A DNA stretch of 64,000 bases. Source: Pseudomonadota bacterium (lineage in GTDB: Bacteria; Pseudomonadota; Gammaproteobacteria; Burkholderiales; Burkholderiaceae_C). This document shows positions 14,474 to 23,633 of this stretch, piece by piece. Where the stretch lies: contig JAJZVU010000013.1 of NCBI GenBank assembly GCA_021845505.1, positions 1 to 64,000 on the forward strand. The letters are read 5' to 3'. Numbering within the stretch: position 1 is the stretch's first letter; every line of letters begins with the position of its first letter. A model generated the notes under the pieces. The model was given only the letters and a program-made list of their open reading frames with translations. It was not told the DNA's origin and searched no databases. The position numbers were made by a program, and so were the translations under genes.

Positions 14474-14494
14474 CGTATCGCGTATCGCGTATCG
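14474..14494. repeat. Three exact tandem copies of CGTATCG
   Basis: A 7-bp unit repeated three times in the 238-bp gap before the second diguanylate cyclase, ending 25 bp before its start. It is a possible slippage site that could alter promoter or leader spacing. I see no other element in this gap. Confidence 0.75.
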
Positions 14495-14519
14495 AGCGAC
14501 CCCCCATTCCCTGCGTCCG

Positions 14520-17033
14520 ATGCCGCGCAGCCGCCTCTGCCTGTCACCCGGCGCCAAGCGCGCCGCGCGGGTGCTGGTGCTCGCGTTGCCCGTGGTGCTC
14601 ACGCTGCTGTGGAGCGCCTGGATCGAGCGCGCCGAGTATGTGCAGGCGCGCGAGAGGGTCGAACAGCGTGCCGGGCGGGCCGCCGCCAGCCTGGCCGCGC
14701 TGATCGCCGATCGGCTGGATACCCAGTTCACCGAACTGCAGTTCGCCGCCGTGGCCGTGCTCGGGTCGCAGCGCGACCCGGCGCGCCCCGATGCCAGGGC
14801 AGCGCAGATGCTCAGGCGCTTCACTGCGGTGCATCGCGACCTGTACGCCTTCAATATCCAGTCGGCCGACGGCAACGCCATCCTGTGGTCGACCAGGCGG
14901 CAGGCCGGCAGGCCCATCGTCCGCGGCGACCGTTTCACTCCCGTCGCGGGGCATCCGGGCTTTCTGCTCGGCGCCGCGCGCTATGCGGCGCGAGTCGGCA
15001 CGAAGGTGCTGACCATGCGGGTGCGCGTGCCCGGACCGCATGGCGGCCCCGGCTATCTGGTGGGAACCCCCTACCGCCTGGATCACCTGCTTCGCCTGCC
15101 CGAGGCGCTGGCGCATCGCTCGCCCTGGACGCTGGTCGTCAGCGACCTGCGCGATGGCAGTGTGCTCGGCACCCTGGTGCGGGGCCGTGTCCGGCTGGCC
15201 GTCGCGCGGCCGCCCGGCGCGCGCGTGCGCGCCGCGGTTCCGGGCTTTCCGCTGGCCGTGCAGGCCGCCTGGCCCGCCGCGCTGCCGGGTGCGATCTACC
15301 GCGACTCGGCCAGGGGCCGCTGGGCCCTGGAGTTCGCCAGCGCAGTGCTGCTGGCGCTCGCGGCATGGAGTCTGGCGGCCCTGCTGGAGCGGCGCGGCCG
15401 CGACGCGGACCGCCTTCGCCGGGTGGCGCGCTTCAGCGCCTTGCGCGCCGAAGTCATCCGCGCTGCGCAAGTCGCCGGGGAGGAGCGGACGTTCTTCGAC
15501 GCGGCGTGTCGCTGCGGCGTGGAACTCGCCGCGCTGCGCCTGATGTGGATCGGCAGCCCCGATGGTTCGCATCGGGCCTTCGAGGTCCTCGCCGCAGCCG
15601 GTGCCACCGAGTACCTGAGCCGCGTTCCGATCTCGCCCGACCCCGCGCTGCCGGGCGGAGCGGGCCCGACGGGCAAGGCCTGGCGCGACGACCGTGCGGT
15701 GTTCGTCCAACGCCACGGCTCGCCGCGGGTGGCGGAGCCCTGGGCCAGTGAGGGCGCGCGCCATGGCCTCGGCGCCTTCGCCGCGCTGCCGCTGCACGAG
15801 CACGGCAGGGTGCGCGCAGTGGCCACGCTGTACTGCGAGGACATCGCCGTATGGGACGAGGAGTCGCGCAGCCTGATGCTCGACCTGGCCGCGCAGATCG
15901 AGCAGGGGCTGGACGCCATCCGCCGACGCCAGCAGGTGGCCAACCTCGAGCGCGTCTACCACGCGCTGGCGCAGGCCGCCGACGTGCTGCTGCGCGGGCA
16001 CGACGAGGCCGAGATGCTGCGGCAGGCCTGCGAGAAGCTGATTTCGGGCACGCCGTTCCATGCCGCGTGGATCGGCAAGCCCGACGAGTCCGGCATCTTC
16101 CGCGTGCTGTCGCAGGCCGGGCGCGGCGCGCAGGACCTGCCGGAGATCCATGTGTCGCAGCGCGACGGCGAACACGGGCCGCTGATCGTGCGCGCCTGGG
16201 CCACCCGGCGCATCGCCTTCAACAACGATCACCCGGCCGACTCGCAGCTGGCGCCGTGGCGGGACTTCCTGCTGCGCCACGCGTGGCACGCGGCACTGGC
16301 GGCGCCGGTGTTCCGCGGGCAGGAGCTGTGGGCGGTGCTGGTGTTCGTTTCGCCGCAGCGCGGAATCTTCGACACCAAGACGGTCGCGCTGTGCGAGAGG
16401 GTCAGCGAGCTGCTCGGGCGCGGCCTGGACGAGCTCGACATCAAGCGCCAGCTCTCCACGCTGCAACTCGAGGCGTCCTACCAGGCACGCCACGACCCGC
16501 TGACCGGACTGCCCAACCGCGTTGCGCTGGAACAGCACGTGCGCAGGGCCCTCGCGGTGGCGCGTCGGCAGGGAACCGTGCTGGCGCTGGGCATGATCGA
16601 CCTCGACCGCTTCAAGCTGGTCAACGACCGCTTCGGCCATGCCGCGGGGGATCGGCTGCTGCAGAGCCTGGTCGCCCGTTTGCGCCAGGAACTGCGCGAG
16701 ACCGATTTCCTCGGCCGGCTCGGCGGCGATGAATTCGTGGTCGTGCTCGAGGGCTTCGGCCCATCGGCTGCGCCGCAGCAGCTGCGCGCCGTGCTCGAGC
16801 GCCTGCATCGCGCGGTGCAGACGCCGTTCGACCTCGGGCAGCAGCAGGTGGAAATCGGCATGGCCATGGGCCTGTCGCTGTATCCCGGAGACGGCGAGGA
16901 TTTCGCCACGCTGCTGGCTCGCGCCGATGCGGCCATGTACCAGGCCAAGGCGCGCGAGCTCGGGAGCGAACCCTGGTGGCGGCTGGCCACAGCGCCGGCA
17001 GGCGCCGCCCAGGCAGGGACGGACAGCGGGTGA
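14520..17033 (+). CDS. Membrane-bound diguanylate cyclase with periplasmic sensor, GAF-GAF-GGDEF
   Basis: 837 aa. TM1 at ~17-33 and TM2 at ~272-292 enclose a ~240-residue periplasmic sensor of dCACHE type. Then come two GAF domains (~310-475 and ~485-640) and a GGDEF domain (~660-825). GGDEF is intact at 735-739 with an RxxD inhibition site (RETD, 726-729) five residues before. The cytoplasmic half is paralogous to the cyclase at 6058, so the pair probably arose by duplication followed by exchange of input domain. It makes c-di-GMP in response to an unknown external ligand. The start at 14520 is the first ATG in frame. Confidence 0.92.
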   Translation: MPRSRLCLSPGAKRAARVLVLALPVVLTLLWSAWIERAEYVQARERVEQRAGRAAASLAALIADRLDTQFTELQFAAVAVLGSQRDPARPDARAAQMLRRFTAVHRDLYAFNIQSADGNAILWSTRRQAGRPIVRGDRFTPVAGHPGFLLGAARYAARVGTKVLTMRVRVPGPHGGPGYLVGTPYRLDHLLRLPEALAHRSPWTLVVSDLRDGSVLGTLVRGRVRLAVARPPGARVRAAVPGFPLAVQAAWPAALPGAIYRDSARGRWALEFASAVLLALAAWSLAALLERRGRDADRLRRVARFSALRAEVIRAAQVAGEERTFFDAACRCGVELAALRLMWIGSPDGSHRAFEVLAAAGATEYLSRVPISPDPALPGGAGPTGKAWRDDRAVFVQRHGSPRVAEPWASEGARHGLGAFAALPLHEHGRVRAVATLYCEDIAVWDEESRSLMLDLAAQIEQGLDAIRRRQQVANLERVYHALAQAADVLLRGHDEAEMLRQACEKLISGTPFHAAWIGKPDESGIFRVLSQAGRGAQDLPEIHVSQRDGEHGPLIVRAWATRRIAFNNDHPADSQLAPWRDFLLRHAWHAALAAPVFRGQELWAVLVFVSPQRGIFDTKTVALCERVSELLGRGLDELDIKRQLSTLQLEASYQARHDPLTGLPNRVALEQHVRRALAVARRQGTVLALGMIDLDRFKLVNDRFGHAAGDRLLQSLVARLRQELRETDFLGRLGGDEFVVVLEGFGPSAAPQQLRAVLERLHRAVQTPFDLGQQQVEIGMAMGLSLYPGDGEDFATLLARADAAMYQAKARELGSEPWWRLATAPAGAAQAGTDSG

Positions 17034-17089
17034 GCCGGCCTGCGCGGCCGCGAGCCCCGGCGCGACCGCCGGCGGCACCCCCGCCACGC

Positions 17090-17578
17090 TCAGCCGTCGT
17101 AGGGCCTGCCGTCCTTGTGCAGGTACCGCCACGTGCCGTCGTCGCCGCGCACGGCCTGCAGATCGTCATCCGGATAGCTGACACGGTCGCCCGCGCTGCG
17201 ATCGCCGACCTCCAGGTAGACCGCGGCGCCGCGGCTGCGATTGATCAGGTGATGGCCGTTGGCGCTGCCGGCCGGGAAGCCGGCGCACATCCCCGCGCGC
17301 AGCGGCTGCTCCCCGGCGTCGGTCGCCAGCGTGAGCTCGCCTTCGAGGACATAGACGAATTCGTCCTGCGACCGGTGCGCGTGACGCAGCGCCGACTGCG
17401 CACCCGGCTCCAGGCGGGTCAGATTGACTCCGAAGTTGCGCAAGCCGAAGAGTTCGCCCAGCGGGCGCTTGATGCGTCCCGCCATGCGTGCGGCGAATTC
17501 GGCGGGGTAGGTCGACGGCGTCCGGCGAGGCGGCGCCTCGGCAGCGACGACGGCCACGGCTGCGTTCTCGGCGGGCAT
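17090..17578 (-). CDS. Cupin-domain protein
   Basis: 162 aa, a single small cupin (residues ~50-130): LRHAHRSQDEFVYVLEGELTLATDAG supplies the metal-ligand H.H...E motif, and GHHLINRS the second motif. The C-terminus WRYLHKDGRPYDG resembles cupins annotated as small-molecule-binding or dioxygenase-like proteins of Burkholderiales. The reaction is unknown. Start ATG 17578 has GGGAGA seven bases upstream. It is convergent with the diguanylate cyclase. TAGTGT about 35 bp upstream on the minus strand may be a -10 box. Confidence 0.85.
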   Translation of the reverse strand: MPAENAAVAVVAAEAPPRRTPSTYPAEFAARMAGRIKRPLGELFGLRNFGVNLTRLEPGAQSALRHAHRSQDEFVYVLEGELTLATDAGEQPLRAGMCAGFPAGSANGHHLINRSRGAAVYLEVGDRSAGDRVSYPDDDLQAVRGDDGTWRYLHKDGRPYDG

Positions 17579-17917
17579 GGCGTTCTCCCTGGATTCGATG
17601 GCGGGACAGCACACTAGCATGGAGCGAGGCTCGCCGCGCAAGCCGGCGGGAGCGGGACATGGACGATGCGCGCCGCATGGCCTGCGCGGCGGGCACGGCT
17701 GCTCCGGCTGGGCGCCGGCTGAAGCGCCCGCGGCATGCCCGCCGGCCGCGCAAGGCACCGCTTCAGGTCAAACCCCAGTTGCCGCGGGCCGCGGGCGCGC
17801 ATCTCATCGTGCGGGTCCGCCGGGTCGGGGCATGCCCCGACCCGGCGGTGGAGGCGCGCGCGCAGATCGGTCGCCGGCCGGCGCTTCCCCTGCCCGGGCG
17901 GCCCTGGAGCGTGATCG
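17579..17917. other. 339-bp intergenic region without a convincing gene
   Basis: The region contains the cupin upstream signals, an open frame from 17659 (92 codons, Arg/Pro-rich, no known domain, compositional noise in my reading) and a perfect 32-bp palindrome at 17817-17848. GGAG at about 17905 serves the next gene. Confidence 0.5.
17817..17848. promoter_or_regulatory. Perfect 32-bp palindrome upstream of the helical-protein gene
   Basis: Left half CCGCCGGGTCGGGGCA, right half its exact reverse complement, with no spacer. It ends 69 bp before the start at 17918. It has no T run, so an intrinsic terminator is unlikely. An operator, a cruciform-prone site or an mRNA 5' hairpin are possible. 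Confidence 0.6.
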
Positions 17918-18274
17918 ATGGCCGAGTCGCTGCATGACATCTGGAAGGGCTACAAGGACGCCTGCCTCAAGGTCGGCGAGAAAATCTCCGATCCCGACAT
18001 GCGCAAGGAGGTGGTGAAGAAGATGAGCGAGGTCCTGAAGACCTTCGGCGAGGGCTTCGGCCCGACACTGGACAAGTTCGAGAAGGCGCAGGCCGAGGTC
18101 GCCAAGCTGGAAAAGGCCAAGGAGGAGATGCACGCGCTGCAGACCAAGCTGCACGGCATCATCGCGACCTACCAGGCGACCTCCACGAAGGTGTTCAAGG
18201 TCGGAGGCAAGGATGCCGTGACCCGGCAACTGCAGAAGTTCAAGGACGAGATCGACAAGCGCATGACGAGCTAG
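17918..18274 (+). CDS. Unrecognised small Lys-rich helical protein
   Basis: 118 aa. I do not recognise a family. It is rich in Lys and Glu, with no cysteine other than C16, no signal peptide and no membrane segment. Residues ~50-75 (KFEKAQAEVAKLEKAKEEM) have heptad character and predict a coiled coil, flanked by amphipathic helices (VVKKMSEVLKTFGEGFG; VTRQLQKFKDEIDKRM). Coding is convincing: GGAG eight bases before ATG 17918, GC-biased third positions and a frame distinct from its GC-rich surroundings. The stop TAG (18272-18274) overlaps the convergent aminotransferase stop in CTAG. A scaffold, chaperone-like or nucleic-acid-associated role are guesses. Confidence 0.75.
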   Translation: MAESLHDIWKGYKDACLKVGEKISDPDMRKEVVKKMSEVLKTFGEGFGPTLDKFEKAQAEVAKLEKAKEEMHALQTKLHGIIATYQATSTKVFKVGGKDAVTRQLQKFKDEIDKRMTS

Positions 18275-19620
18275 CTGCCCGGTCCGAGGCGCGTGACGCC
18301 ACCGACTGCTTCGTCGGCGCTTGCCTGGGCTGGCGCCGGGCTGGGCGGCACCGCAGCGCATGCCGCCCGTGCACGGCCGACGCGCGCCAGCGCGCCCGGG
18401 CCTTCGGGATCCGCCGCATCCGCCGCTGCCAGCGCGTCGCGCACCAGCTCGGCCAGCGTCGCCAGCCCGGTCTCGACCTGCGTTTCGTCGGCGTGGCTGA
18501 AATTCAACCGCAGCGAGCCGCTGGCCTCGATTCGCTGCGGATAGAAGGGCTCGCCCGGCATGAACGCGACCGAGCGCTCGATGGCAGCCGGCAGCAGGCG
18601 GCGGGTGTCGATCGGCCGGCGCAACTGCAGCCAGAAGAACAGGCCCCCCGGCGGAGTGTTCCAGTCGGCGAGACCGGAGAAATGGCGCTGCAACGCCGCC
18701 GCGAAGCCATCGCGCTTGCGCCGGTACGACGCTGCCAGCCGTTCGCGGCGCTGCGCCCGGGCCGGATCGCGCAGGCTCTGCAGCACCAGCCACTGGCTGA
18801 TGCGGTTGCTGTGCAGATCCGCCGCCTGCTTCAGGCGTACCAGATGCGCCAGCAACTCGGGCGACGCGGCGACAAAGCCCAGGCGCAAGCCGGGAGCGAG
18901 GCTCTTCGAGAACGATCCCTGGTAGACCCACGGGGCCCGCCGCAGGCGGGCGCACACCGGGGTGCGCTCGCCGGGGTCGTAGGCCAGATCGCGATAGGGA
19001 TCGTCCTCGAACAGCGGGACCTGCGCCGCGTCGCAGGCCGCCGCGAGTCGGGCGCGCTCGTCCGCGTCGTAGCTGTGTCCGGTCGGATTCTGGAAGGTCG
19101 GGATCGCGTAGACAAAGGCCGGTCGCTCGGCCGGTGCCTCGCCGCCCAGCGCCCGCGCCGGACATTCCCGGTGCAACGCAACGAATTCGGCGCCGAACAT
19201 CCGGAATGCCTGGAGCGCCGCCAGGTACGTCGGGGTCTCGACCGCCACGCGCGTTGCGCGCTCGATGAACAGCTTGGCGACGAGGTCGATTCCCTGCTGC
19301 GAACCCGACACGATCAGCACCTGTTGCGGCGAGCAGTCCAGGCCGATCGCGCGCAAGGACCCGGCGATCGCCTGGCGCAATTCCGGCTCGCCCTCGGAGG
19401 CGCCGTATTGCAGCCACTGCTGCGGCATCGCCGACACGTCGAAGCGCGGGAAGGTCTCGGCCGCAGGCAAGCCTCCTGCAAAGGAAATCATTCCGGGGCG
19501 TTCGATGACCGAAAGAATCTCGCGGATCGGAGAGGGTTCGAGGCGGCCGATGCGGCTGGCGAAGCGGCTGGCGATGCGGCTGCCGAAGCGCGCTTGCGCA
19601 TGCATGGGGTCAGGGTTCAT
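18271..19620 (-). CDS. PLP-dependent class I aminotransferase (2-aminoadipate aminotransferase-like)
   Basis: 449 aa, fold-type I. The PLP lysine is K239 in GSFSKSLAPGLRLGF; YAIPTFQNPTGHSY (~171-184) and FEDDPYRDL (~204-212) are the cofactor Asn/Asp/Tyr motifs; LRLNFSHA near 395 holds the carboxylate-binding Arg. The closest known type is LysN/aromatic aminotransferases lacking the GntR domain. The C-terminal ~45 residues are Ala/Pro-rich low complexity beyond the usual fold. ATG 19620 has GGAG nine bases upstream. It is divergent from a MarR gene, with overlapping promoters and two related operator sites, so repression by that MarR protein is likely. The amino-acid substrate is unresolved. 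Confidence 0.88.
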   Translation of the reverse strand: MNPDPMHAQARFGSRIASRFASRIGRLEPSPIREILSVIERPGMISFAGGLPAAETFPRFDVSAMPQQWLQYGASEGEPELRQAIAGSLRAIGLDCSPQQVLIVSGSQQGIDLVAKLFIERATRVAVETPTYLAALQAFRMFGAEFVALHRECPARALGGEAPAERPAFVYAIPTFQNPTGHSYDADERARLAAACDAAQVPLFEDDPYRDLAYDPGERTPVCARLRRAPWVYQGSFSKSLAPGLRLGFVAASPELLAHLVRLKQAADLHSNRISQWLVLQSLRDPARAQRRERLAASYRRKRDGFAAALQRHFSGLADWNTPPGGLFFWLQLRRPIDTRRLLPAAIERSVAFMPGEPFYPQRIEASGSLRLNFSHADETQVETGLATLAELVRDALAAADAADPEGPGALARVGRARAACAAVPPSPAPAQASADEAVGGVTRLGPGS

Positions 19621-19655
19621 CTGCGGCGGCTCCAGGTCAGGACTGCGGTCAAACA

Positions 19656-19670
19656 GGTCAATGTGGTGGA
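19656..19670. promoter_or_regulatory. MarR operator O1 (imperfect), at the aminotransferase transcript start
   Basis: GTCAAT-GTG-GTGGAC, an imperfect copy of the perfect repeat at 19704-19718; the two centres are 48 bp apart. It lies at about +2 to +16 of the predicted aminotransferase transcript, a position suited to blocking elongation or looping. Confidence 0.5.
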
Positions 19671-19674
19671 CCTA

Positions 19675-19703
19675 TCGACAGGCTAGGGTCTGGCGTCTAG
19701 CAT
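19675..19703 (+). promoter_or_regulatory. Promoter of the marR-type gene
   Basis: TCGACA (19675-19680), 17-bp spacer, TAGCAT (19698-19703). The predicted start is at 19710, the A of the start codon, and there is no ribosome-binding site, implying a leaderless mRNA. Confidence 0.65.
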
Positions 19704-19708
19704 GTCAA
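19680..19708 (-). promoter_or_regulatory. Promoter of the aminotransferase gene
   Basis: On the minus strand TTGACA (19703-19708), 17-bp spacer, TAGCCT (19680-19685). It overlaps the divergent MarR promoter almost completely, and its -35 overlaps operator O2, so one bound dimer could switch both directions. Confidence 0.65.
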
Positions 19709-19718
19709 CATGGTTGAC
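19704..19718. promoter_or_regulatory. MarR operator O2 (perfect) containing the marR start codon
   Basis: GTCAAC-ATG-GTTGAC: perfect 6-bp arms whose 3-bp centre is the ATG of the MarR gene. It covers the predicted transcript start of that gene and the -35 box of the divergent aminotransferase. Confidence 0.65.
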
Positions 19719-20189
19719 CCAAATGCCGCACCCGAGTTGCTGCAGTCGATCGAGGCGCTGTACTTCGGCTACCGCGCCTTCACTTCGCGTCCCGATCACA
19801 TCCTGCGGCGGCGCGGGCTGGGCCGTGTGCACCACCGCATCCTCTATTTCATCGGTCGCAACCCGTCGATCACCATCCAGTCGCTGCTGGCGATCCTGGA
19901 CGTCAGCAAGCAGGCGCTCAACGCTCCGCTGCGCCAGTTGCTGGCGATGGGCCTGGTGAGCGTGGCGGTCGCGCCGCACGACCGGCGCATGAAGCAACTC
20001 ACCCTGTCGGCCGAGGGGCGGCAACTGGAGTCGCAACTGACCGCCACGCAGGCCACGCACCTGGCCGCGGCCTTCACGGCCGCGGGGCCCGAGGCCGCCA
20101 AAGGCTGGCGGGAGGTGATGCGGACGATTGTCGAAGTCCACGGCCGCGCCTGCGGCCGGCCATCGGCCGCTTCCCCCTCGGCCGGCTAA
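19710..20189 (+). CDS. MarR-family transcriptional regulator
   Basis: 159 aa, a compact MarR winged helix: LGRVHHRILYFIGRNPSITIQSLLAILDVSKQALNAPLRQLLAMGLV (helix-turn-helix ~35-85), then the wing with PHDRRMKQLTLSAEGR, matching the conserved D.R...L.LT..G motif. It is probably a dimeric repressor that releases DNA on binding a small ligand. The ATG at 19710 lies inside its own presumed operator. The divergent neighbour is an aminotransferase, so the ligand may be an amino acid or aromatic acid; that is inference. Confidence 0.9.
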   Translation: MVDPNAAPELLQSIEALYFGYRAFTSRPDHILRRRGLGRVHHRILYFIGRNPSITIQSLLAILDVSKQALNAPLRQLLAMGLVSVAVAPHDRRMKQLTLSAEGRQLESQLTATQATHLAAAFTAAGPEAAKGWREVMRTIVEVHGRACGRPSAASPSAG

Positions 20190-20252
20190 GGGGTTTGCGC
20201 CCGGCGTCGCCACGGGCGCCGGTGTCGGAAGGGGCGCCCGGCATGCGGCCAC

Positions 20253-20280
20253 TTGAATTCCTGCGTTCCACCCCTACAAT
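20253..20280 (+). promoter_or_regulatory. Promoter of groES-groEL
   Basis: TTGAAT (20253-20258), 16-bp spacer, TACAAT (20275-20280), abutting the CIRCE element. A vegetative sigma-70 promoter under HrcA control is the standard reading. Confidence 0.75.
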
Positions 20281-20306
20281 TAGCACTCGCAACAGATGAG
20301 TGCTAA
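20280..20306. promoter_or_regulatory. CIRCE element (HrcA operator)
   Basis: Perfect match to TTAGCACTC-N9-GAGTGCTAA (arms 20280-20288 and 20298-20306). It sits at the transcript start of groESL, so HrcA represses chaperonin synthesis until heat shock titrates GroEL away. hrcA itself is not in the window. Confidence 0.97.
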
Positions 20307-20424
20307 CGATCGCCGCGGCCTGGCCCGCGGCCGCAGGCCTCGTCGGCCGCGCCTGGGACACCGGCGCGGCCTGCGTTGAACACCTTGCTTGAACATTCCG
20401 AATACCTCCTCAGGAGCCACTTTC

Positions 20425-22399
<1,975 letters not shown>

Positions 22400-22455
22400 G
22401 GTCCGACGCGGGCCCCGGGATCGCCTCCCGGGCCTGCGGTCGTCTGGCGTTGCCG

Positions 22456-22480
22456 GGCCCGCGCAGTGCGCGGGCCTTTT
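22456..22480 (+). terminator. Rho-independent terminator of groESL
   Basis: GGCCCGCGC pairs with GCGCGGGCC around an AGT loop and is followed by TTTT. It lies between the convergent groEL and engB genes. Confidence 0.85.
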
Positions 22481-22520
22481 GTTTGCGCGGTTTGCGCGGT
22501 TGGCGCGCCGCGCAGCCGTC

Positions 22521-23204
22521 TCAGCCGGCGGCCGCCGGGTGCCGGCCCAGCCATTCCTCGAGCAGCGCCGAGGCCTGCTGCAGTCCGATGCGTGCGGTGG
22601 CCGAGAACACCTGCACCGATGTCGGGGCGACGAGGCCGGCGCGCGCGCCGTTGCGCTGCAGGTCGTCGCGCACCACCTGCGCCTGGCGCATCTGCTGGTT
22701 GCGCGACAGCTTGTCGGCCTTGGTCAACAGCACGTGCACCGGCAGCCCGGCCGGGGCGAAGTACTGCAGCAGTTCCCAGTCCAGGCCGGTGAGGCCGTGG
22801 CGGATGTCGGCGATGAGGATCAGCCCGACGAGCTGCTCGCGCTCGGCCAGGTAATGGGCGATGAAGCGTTGCCAGCGCTGCTTGGTCGCCAGCGGCACCG
22901 AGGCATAGCCGTAGCCCGGCAGGTCGGCCAGCACCGCCTGCTCGGCACCGCCCAGGCCGACGGTGAACAGGTTGATGTGCTGGGTGCGCCCGGGCGTGCG
23001 CGACGCGAAGGCCAGCCGGCGCTGGCCGCACAGCACATTGATCGCGCTGGACTTGCCGGCGTTGGATCGGCCCACGAAGGCCACCTCGGGCAGCCCGTGC
23101 TCGGGAAGCTGGCGCCATTCGGCGGCCGTGGTCAGGAACCTGGCCGACTGCAGCAGCGCGCTGGTGTCGGCAGCCTGGCTGCTGGAATTCCCGATATTCG
23201 TCAT
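22521..23204 (-). CDS. engB: Ribosome biogenesis GTP-binding protein YsxC/EngB
   Basis: 227 aa, a TRAFAC GTPase needed for 50S subunit assembly. G1 loop GRSNAGKSS (~45-53), switch region SRTPGRTQ, G3 DLPG (~94-97) and G4 TKAD (~162-165) are all present. ATG 23204 has no ribosome-binding site, and a -10-like TATATA ends 4 nt before it, so a leaderless mRNA is possible. The family's usual length is ~200-220 aa. Convergent with groEL. Confidence 0.95.
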   Translation of the reverse strand: MTNIGNSSSQAADTSALLQSARFLTTAAEWRQLPEHGLPEVAFVGRSNAGKSSAINVLCGQRRLAFASRTPGRTQHINLFTVGLGGAEQAVLADLPGYGYASVPLATKQRWQRFIAHYLAEREQLVGLILIADIRHGLTGLDWELLQYFAPAGLPVHVLLTKADKLSRNQQMRQAQVVRDDLQRNGARAGLVAPTSVQVFSATARIGLQQASALLEEWLGRHPAAAG

Positions 23205-23633
23205 GACTTATATATTGCTATCATCCGGGCATGTTAGTGCCGCACCGCCTGGCCGGGTCTCCGGCGAACCTGGCTCCTCGTCCTTCCTGCAGGCCGGAAC
23301 GCCGTCTGTCGGGCGGTCGCGGGGTGCCATCCGGGGTGCCATCCGGGGGGCCTGCAAAGACCTTGTTGCGTCTGAGGCATTCGTTACCATCTCGTGAGTG
23401 CGCCTTTGCTATATTGCTCGGGTCGGGGTTCGCGGCCACAGTCCGTCCCGGATGCCGGCGAATGAACCTTCGCGCGACCACCGGGCGCCCGGCTGCAGGG
23501 GCGCCTTGGGCCCGGTTCCTGCCGCAGGCCGCGCGGTGCTCCTCCCGCCCCGACCCCTCGGGCCCGCGCTACCGCGGCCCGATCGCGTCCGCCGCGCGTC
23601 GCCTGCCCGCAACCGGGCTTTAGCTGGACATCG
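23205..23633. other. 429-bp intergenic region between engB and resB
   Basis: I see no gene. The left part (23205-23240) holds engB upstream signals (CTAACA-17-TATATA, minus strand). At 23321-23348 are 2.3 tandem copies of a 12-bp unit (GGGGTGCCATCC). TATATT at 23410-23415 could be the -10 of the resB operon, giving a leader of about 210 nt that is GC-rich and potentially structured. In several relatives a cytochrome c gene occupies this position; no remnant of one is recognisable here. Confidence 0.5.

Noticed and set aside
14474-14494. The CGTATCG tandem repeat as a CRISPR or regulatory array
   Set aside because: Three contiguous 7-bp units without spacers are a simple tandem repeat.
17659-17937. 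A 92-codon open frame on the plus strand before the helical-protein gene
   Set aside because: It is Arg/Pro-rich, contains the palindrome in its coding sequence and has no family resemblance; I consider it compositional noise, although GGGAG lies upstream.
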